From Aquisalimonas sp007126095 (lineage in GTDB: Bacteria; Pseudomonadota; Gammaproteobacteria; Nitrococcales; Aquisalimonadaceae): DNA of 64,000 nucleotides. The DNA is taken from contig NZ_JBLWFT010000003.1 in assembly GCF_048323695.1 (NCBI RefSeq), positions 1 through 64,000 on the forward strand. The letters run 5' to 3'. A program made the position numbers and the translations under genes. Positions 59,416 through 64,000 of the stretch are shown here, piece after piece; the stretch's first letter is position 1, and the number at the start of each line of letters is the position of its first letter. A model generated the notes under the pieces. That model searched no databases. It saw only the letters and a program-made list of their open reading frames with translations, and had not been told where the DNA came from.

Positions 59416-59494
59416 CAGATACTTTTTCCCTAAATCGCTCCACCTAGCAGGGTGGAGGGGACCACCGCTCGAACGGTGATCCCTTGGGAAGACT

Positions 59495-59800
59495 ATGCCC
59501 ACTTATGGCAATGGTCAACCCCTCCCTGCCCCTGGTGGAGCCTCTCAAGAGGTTATCACCTTGACATACAGAAACCCCGCAACGAAGTACGACCCCACCA
59601 TCACGGAGGGCCGCCTCCTGAGAAAGGGCGAAGTTATCGCCATCACCGGCCTATCCGAAACGACGCTGTGGCGTCGCGAACAGGAAGGCCGATTCCCTGC
59701 ACGCGTCCGCGTTACCCAGCGTATGACCTCGTGGTACGCCAGCGACGTATACGCATGGCTGGCTGATCCGGTGGGCTACCGGCGGGAGGTGTCCGCATGA
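59495..59800 (+). CDS. AlpA-family regulator/excisionase-like protein
   Basis: The 101-residue protein has a MerR/AlpA-type helix-turn-helix (about 38-85), LLRKGEVIAITGLSETTLWR followed by REQEGRFPARV and the terminal WYASDVYAWL. AlpA-like proteins activate the integrase or act in excision of P4-type elements. It overlaps the primase gene by 4 bp. The first 30 residues are low-similarity, so the true start may be internal. Confidence 0.83.
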   Translation: MPTYGNGQPLPAPGGASQEVITLTYRNPATKYDPTITEGRLLRKGEVIAITGLSETTLWRREQEGRFPARVRVTQRMTSWYASDVYAWLADPVGYRREVSA

Positions 59801-62487
59801 GCATCTACGCCCAGACTGACAGTTGCAGCATCGTTTCGCGGATCACTGCGACGAACCCGGATAGGCTATCCAAGCAGTTTGTATTGCAGAATGGGGAGCT
59901 AATCAAGTACCCCGCCGGTTCGCTCGTGCGCGGTCATTACGAACGCTTGAGCGTGAGCGGTCCTAGAGCACTGGCCGAAGTTCTGCAATCTCTGAGGCCG
60001 AACCAAGCGCTATGCTTTGGGGCCGCAAGCGCTGAAACGGCGACAATTGCATCACGCAACGCGACACGGGACGGCGACATAAACCGCACACGGGATTGCT
60101 TCCACTGGCCCAGTGGCCCCGGTTGGCTGTTGCTTGACTATGACCCTCCCGAGGGCACCGAGCCGTTGAATGTGGCCGACTTGCACACGGAATTGTGCGA
60201 GGCGTGCCCCGCATTGGAGCAGGCGCCCGCCTTGATGGGTTCCAGCGGCAGCGCCCATATCTACAACGGCGACACTGGAGAGGGCCTGAAGGGCGCCGGG
60301 GGGCTGCGGGATTATGTGCTAGTCGCGGACGCCCGCGACATCCCCCGCGCAGGGCAAGTCCTGTTTGATCGGCTATGGCTTGCCGGGTTCGGGTACTTCA
60401 CGGTGAGCAAATCCGGTGCGTTACTTCCGCGCTCCCGTGTGGATGCCTGCGTATGGCAGCCGGAGCGCCTGGATTTTGCCGCCGGGGCGAGTTGCGTGCC
60501 GCCACTGGAGCAGCGCCGACCGGAACCGGTGGTACTTAATCCCGACGCCTCACCGCTGGACACAGCAACAGCACTTCCGGACCTTACGGCGACCGAGCGT
60601 GAACGCCTCGAAGAGATCCAGGCGGGAGCACGCGAAGCCGTTGCAGCAGCCCAGCAGACCGCCCGCGAGGCTTGGATCAACGAGCGCCTAAAGGCAAAGG
60701 GCATCGACTCTCACAACACCGAGGCACGCGAGCGGTTGCATCAGGCCGTTAGCAACGGGCAGCTATTCGGCGAGTTCGAGCTAATTCACGAGAGCGGCGA
60801 TCGCGTCACGGTGGGCGACCTGCTGGACAAACCCGAACGGTGGCACGGTAAACGGTTCGCCGATCCGCTGGAACCGGATTACAGCAACGGCGATCAGCGC
60901 ATCTGCGTGGCCAACCTGCTCAGCGGGCGCAAGCCGTACCTCTACAGCCACGCCCACGGTGGACAATCGTTCCGGCTGGTGCGCGCAAGCGCCAGACTCA
61001 CAGTTGCCGGCGGGCAGATGCCGGACCTTGCCCGTGAATCGGACAGACTCATGCGCCTCGCGGGCGAGGTTTACCAACGCGGCGGCCAGCTGGTGCGGAT
61101 CATTGACCGTGGCACTATCCTCCGTGTTGCCGGCCCATGGCTTCGCACGCACCTAGAGAGCATCATCCGTTGGGAAAAATGGGATGCCCGTAGCGCCTCC
61201 CATGTGCCCATAGACGCCCCGAAAGAACTAGATAGCCGCGTGTTGCACAACCGAGGCGACTGGACGGTGCCAGAACTAACCGGCATCGTTCGTGGCCCAA
61301 TCCTACGCCCTGACGGCAGCCTGTTAGACCAGCCAGGGTTCGATTCCGATACCGGGCTGCTGTTGCTTGCCGATCACCCGGACGGCTGGCCGCCGGTGCC
61401 AGTAGAGCCAACCGCCGCCCAGGTACGCCGCGCCGTGCAGACGCTGTGGGAGCCGTTCGCGGAATTTCGGTTTGTAGATGAGCTGTCCAGGGCAATTCAG
61501 CTAGCGGCGGCGCTGACGGCGGTACAGCGCCCAATGCTTGAGACGGCTCCGGGCTTTGGATGGAACGCCTACAAAGCCGGGAGCGGCAAGGGCAAGGCGG
61601 CAAAAACCGTTGCATGGCTTGGCGGTGTGGAGCCGATAGAGTCGCCCTGGAGCACCAATGCGGAAGAGCAGCGGAAACGCCTGATGGCCTCACTCATGGA
61701 GGGGCCGCCCGGAATTCTTCTCGACAATGTCAGCGAGCCGATGGACTCCGACACACTCTGCGCGATTCTCACCTCCAGCCGGTACAAGGATCGGCGCCTA
61801 GGCGTGTCCGAGGAAATCAGCGCCCCGACTCGCGTTCTCATCACCGCCACCGGCAACAATCTGCGCCTTGTGGGCGATCTGTCCCGCCGGTTGCTGGTAT
61901 CTACGATAGACCAGGGCGTTGAGTCACCGGAGCGGCAGCCATTTCCGTTTGATCCCGTTTCCCTAGTCGCAGGACGCTGGCTCGGCTACAGGGCCGCCGC
62001 CCTGACTATACTGCGCGGCTTCATTGCTGCGGGTTCGCCCCATAGGGGAGAGGGCCAAATGGGCAGCTATGAGGAATGGGACGCCCTCATCCGTCAGTGC
62101 GTGGTGTGGCTGCGCGACGAGGAACTCACCCCATTTACCCTTGCTGATCCCGCCGACGCTATAAGCCGGAACTATGAGGCCGACCCCGAGACACAAAAAC
62201 TCCGGGCACTGCTGACCGCATGGCATTCCAGATTCGGAAGTCGCGCTGTTCGTGTCGCGGAGTTAGTGGGGGACGCGACGGCAGATCCCGTGGGCCAGCC
62301 TGCACCTGAGCGCGCAGCGCTAGAAGATGCGCTACAGGAAATTGCCGGACAACCAGAACGGATATGCCGGCGGCGGCTTGGTCGCTGGATTGAGAGAAAC
62401 GCGGGACGTGTGCTGGTCGGGATGAGGATTCAGGACGCGGGCTCTCGTGCCGGCACTCGGCAGTGGCGCATCGAATCCTTCGATTAA
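59797..62487 (+). CDS. Primase-helicase replication protein of the element
   Basis: The 896-residue protein resembles the replication proteins of small integrative elements. An archaeo-eukaryotic-primase-like N-terminal part (about 1-260) has acidic residues in WLLLDYDPPEG (about 110-120). A linker follows, and a helicase/ATPase part (about 570-720) has a Walker A-like KAGSGKGKAAKTVAWL (about 590-605), Walker B-like GPPGILLDN, and LITATGNNLRL as a sensor-type strand. It should start DNA synthesis and unwind DNA at the element's origin. The inverted repeat beginning 2 bp after its stop is a candidate origin. Confidence 0.8.
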   Translation: MSIYAQTDSCSIVSRITATNPDRLSKQFVLQNGELIKYPAGSLVRGHYERLSVSGPRALAEVLQSLRPNQALCFGAASAETATIASRNATRDGDINRTRDCFHWPSGPGWLLLDYDPPEGTEPLNVADLHTELCEACPALEQAPALMGSSGSAHIYNGDTGEGLKGAGGLRDYVLVADARDIPRAGQVLFDRLWLAGFGYFTVSKSGALLPRSRVDACVWQPERLDFAAGASCVPPLEQRRPEPVVLNPDASPLDTATALPDLTATERERLEEIQAGAREAVAAAQQTAREAWINERLKAKGIDSHNTEARERLHQAVSNGQLFGEFELIHESGDRVTVGDLLDKPERWHGKRFADPLEPDYSNGDQRICVANLLSGRKPYLYSHAHGGQSFRLVRASARLTVAGGQMPDLARESDRLMRLAGEVYQRGGQLVRIIDRGTILRVAGPWLRTHLESIIRWEKWDARSASHVPIDAPKELDSRVLHNRGDWTVPELTGIVRGPILRPDGSLLDQPGFDSDTGLLLLADHPDGWPPVPVEPTAAQVRRAVQTLWEPFAEFRFVDELSRAIQLAAALTAVQRPMLETAPGFGWNAYKAGSGKGKAAKTVAWLGGVEPIESPWSTNAEEQRKRLMASLMEGPPGILLDNVSEPMDSDTLCAILTSSRYKDRRLGVSEEISAPTRVLITATGNNLRLVGDLSRRLLVSTIDQGVESPERQPFPFDPVSLVAGRWLGYRAAALTILRGFIAAGSPHRGEGQMGSYEEWDALIRQCVVWLRDEELTPFTLADPADAISRNYEADPETQKLRALLTAWHSRFGSRAVRVAELVGDATADPVGQPAPERAALEDALQEIAGQPERICRRRLGRWIERNAGRVLVGMRIQDAGSRAGTRQWRIESFD

Positions 62488-62488
62488 C

Positions 62489-62596
62489 GGTGGGTTTGAT
62501 GGGTTATTTGGGTTTCTCGCAACGACAAGGGAAAAAGTGTCATTGACAGTTCAGAGTGTAGGACTCGAGAAAACCCGAATAACCCACAAACCCACC
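62489..62596. repeat. Long inverted repeat with 9-bp direct repeats (candidate origin)
   Basis: The left arm (62489-62519) and right arm (62566-62596) are 31-bp arms that match except for two substitutions or small gaps; the loop is 46 bases. Within the left arm GGGTTTGAT, GGGTTATTT and GGGTTTCTC repeat with a 9-bp period. It begins 2 bp after the primase stop. It could be a replication origin with iterons, or a large terminator. The rest of the gap to 62869 shows no gene I can support. Confidence 0.6.
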
Positions 62597-62868
62597 ACCT
62601 TCCCGGGTACATCCATTCACGGCCAGCGCAAGGACGCGCTGCGCCTGCCTGTGCATAGCGAGAAGCCCGACCGGGCCCCGAGAGACGGCCCACGACCTTC
62701 GACCCGTTACCGCTATTCCGTGCTGCTATCTTGAGCGGCCCGGCGCATACAGCACGGGTCCAAGCCGCAGTCCGCAATACATGCGAACACTTGAACAGTA
62801 CCGCCCTTCTGGACGGCGGGAACAAAACCGGACACAATGACCGGAGAACAACCTAGCCAGAGAACACA

Positions 62869-64000
62869 ATGATCTCCAACAGCACTACTCAGAATGCCCT
62901 TGACGCCGCGCTCTCAGTGATGTCACGCGCTGAGCTTGCCCGCGAACTCGGCCGTTCGGAACGCTCCGTCAGGCGTTGGCAGGAGCGTGGCGGTCCACTA
63001 CCCCACGATCGGGAGCTGGCAATCATGCAGGTGCTGCGAGAGCGGACCATGAACCTCCCCTGCGGCGAGTCGGACTTCACTTTCATAGACCTCTTTGCCG
63101 GCATCGGGGGCATTCGCAGGGGGTTTGAGGACGCCGGGGGCCATTGCGTATTCTCCAGCGAATGGGACCGCTTTGCACTCCAGACCTATCGCGCAAATTA
63201 CGGCAACGAGGACGAGGTCATCCAGTCGGATCTTCGGCAGATCACCGCGGCGTCGGATGCGGAAGACGCGAACGCCCTGAACATCGAGCGGGAGATCCCG
63301 GACCATGACGTCCTCCTCGCCGGCTTCCCCTGTCAGCCGTTTTCCCTCGCCGGCGTTTCCAAGAAGAACAGTCTCGGGCGTGTGCACGGTTTCATGTGTG
63401 AGGCACAGGGAACGCTTTTCTTTGACGTGGCCCGGATCATAGAGATCAAGCAGCCGAGGGCTTTCCTCCTTGAGAACGTAAAGAACCTGCGCAGTCATGA
63501 CGGTGGCCGGACGTATGACGTCATCCGCCGTGTGCTGGACGAGCTCGGATACCACGTTTTCGATCGTGTAATCGACGGTAAGGGCTTCGTACCGCAGCAC
63601 CGTGAGCGTATCTACATGGTGGGGTTCCGCAAGAACGCCCCCTTCAGCTGGAGTCAGATTGACTTCCCGAGCCCCAGCGCACGCACCATGGGCAGTGTGC
63701 TGCACCAGGAAGACGGCAGCGAGACCGAAGAGCCTCCTTACACACATGGCGAGCTTGCAAAGGTGGCGGGAAAATATGTCCTCAGTCAGAAGCTGTGGCA
63801 GTACCTTCAGGACTACCGTGCAAAGCACGAACGGGCAGGTAACGGGTTCGGCTATAGCAAGGTAGGGCCCACTGATACGGCGCGCACCCTTTCCGCCCGG
63901 TATCACAAGGACGGCTCGGAAATCCTGGTTGATCGTGGCGACGGTGAGCGACCCAGGCGGCTCACGCCCAGAGAGTGCGCCCGCCTTATGGGATTCGACG
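62869..64000 (+). CDS. dcm: Dcm-like DNA (cytosine-5) methyltransferase, cut by window end
   Basis: The frame from ATG 62869 is open to the window end (377 codons). A short helix-turn-helix-like N-terminus (AELARELGRSERSVRRWQER, about 21-40) precedes a C5-methyltransferase domain. Motif I FIDLFAGIGGIRRGF, the catalytic Cys motif GFPCQPFSLAGVSKKNSLG, FLLENVKNL and PQHRERIYMVGF are present. The last residues PRRLTPRECARLMGFD match the C-terminal part of Dcm. E. coli Dcm methylates CCWGG; the site here is likely similar but not proven. Only the end is missing. No cognate restriction enzyme is visible; a vsr or endonuclease gene may follow. It is cargo of the element. Confidence 0.92.
   Translation, partial: MISNSTTQNALDAALSVMSRAELARELGRSERSVRRWQERGGPLPHDRELAIMQVLRERTMNLPCGESDFTFIDLFAGIGGIRRGFEDAGGHCVFSSEWDRFALQTYRANYGNEDEVIQSDLRQITAASDAEDANALNIEREIPDHDVLLAGFPCQPFSLAGVSKKNSLGRVHGFMCEAQGTLFFDVARIIEIKQPRAFLLENVKNLRSHDGGRTYDVIRRVLDELGYHVFDRVIDGKGFVPQHRERIYMVGFRKNAPFSWSQIDFPSPSARTMGSVLHQEDGSETEEPPYTHGELAKVAGKYVLSQKLWQYLQDYRAKHERAGNGFGYSKVGPTDTARTLSARYHKDGSEILVDRGDGERPRRLTPRECARLMGFD

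Larger units (their letters stand above)
57628..64000 (+). mobile_element. Left end of an integrative element (right end outside the window)
   Basis: A tRNA-Thr 3' fragment, an integrase, an AlpA-like regulator, a primase-helicase, a possible origin hairpin and a Dcm-like methyltransferase follow each other in one direction. Gene order int-alpA-primase resembles P4-like phage satellites or small integrative islands. The DNA is AT-richer than most of the window. No capsid or conjugation gene is visible. Confidence 0.7.

Noticed and set aside
62998..63906. A 302-codon open frame on the minus strand
   Set aside because: It is the antisense of the Dcm-like gene, whose motifs are unmistakable on the plus strand.
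1..64000. CRISPR array or rRNA genes
   Set aside because: I saw no regularly spaced direct repeats with unique spacers and no rRNA-like conserved segments anywhere in the window.

Overview
The window is GC-rich DNA with tightly packed genes, acidic proteins and many small stress or membrane proteins. Together with Zn, NO and c-di-GMP genes of gammaproteobacterial type, this suggests a halotolerant gammaproteobacterium, perhaps Ectothiorhodospiraceae-like. That placement is inference from style, not from a marker gene. The right end (about 57.6-64 kb, and probably 52.6-57.4 kb) is visibly AT-richer and looks acquired.

Layout. 1-120: tail of an IS30-type transposase. 260-2707: a diguanylate cyclase, an SDR oxidoreductase and two small hypothetical genes. 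2873-17235: a molybdenum-hydroxylase locus. It has split XdhC maturation genes, a MoeA/MocA-like fusion, a TetR regulator, CobS- and CobT-like chelatase subunits, a CoxG-like membrane anchor, a DctMQP TRAP transporter and coxL/S/M-like enzyme genes. The large subunit lacks the active-site Cys of CO dehydrogenase, so it is probably a hydroxylase of a TRAP-imported organic substrate. A short motif (TTWATCARAYG) recurs four times in three promoter gaps of this locus.

17434-19015: YCII/VOC/DUF1428 genes. 19051-23270: one compact minus-strand operon of DUF2141, carotenoid oxygenase, DUF2269 and a LytS/LytTR two-component pair. 23441-25982: flavohaemoglobin divergent from a cytochrome P450, with two FNR/DNR-type boxes between them. 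25992-31762: methyltransferase, tandem UspA, CDF-type transporter, two envelope lipoproteins, a Crp-like regulator and a BON protein. 31848-37911: c-di-GMP and PAS/CheB-CheR signalling. 38112-49482: metallopeptidase, DUF427, a znuACB operon with a tiny extra membrane protein and a Zur-like palindrome, cytochrome c with a sugar dehydrogenase, PRPP genes, a kinase-like protein, amidase and a GlxA-type regulator. 49595-52535: AhpD-like protein, methyltransferase, nitroreductase and a membrane protein.

52586-56822: a NERD nuclease-like gene opposite a large PLD-helicase-S24-DUF3427 protein, plausibly defence. From 57628: the 3' part of a tRNA-Thr(CGT), a tyrosine integrase with altered catalytic residues, an AlpA-like regulator, a primase-helicase, a long inverted repeat with 9-bp repeats that could be an origin, and a Dcm-like cytosine methyltransferase cut by the window end. 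These look like the left end of an integrative element; the intact tRNA-Thr should lie beyond position 64000.
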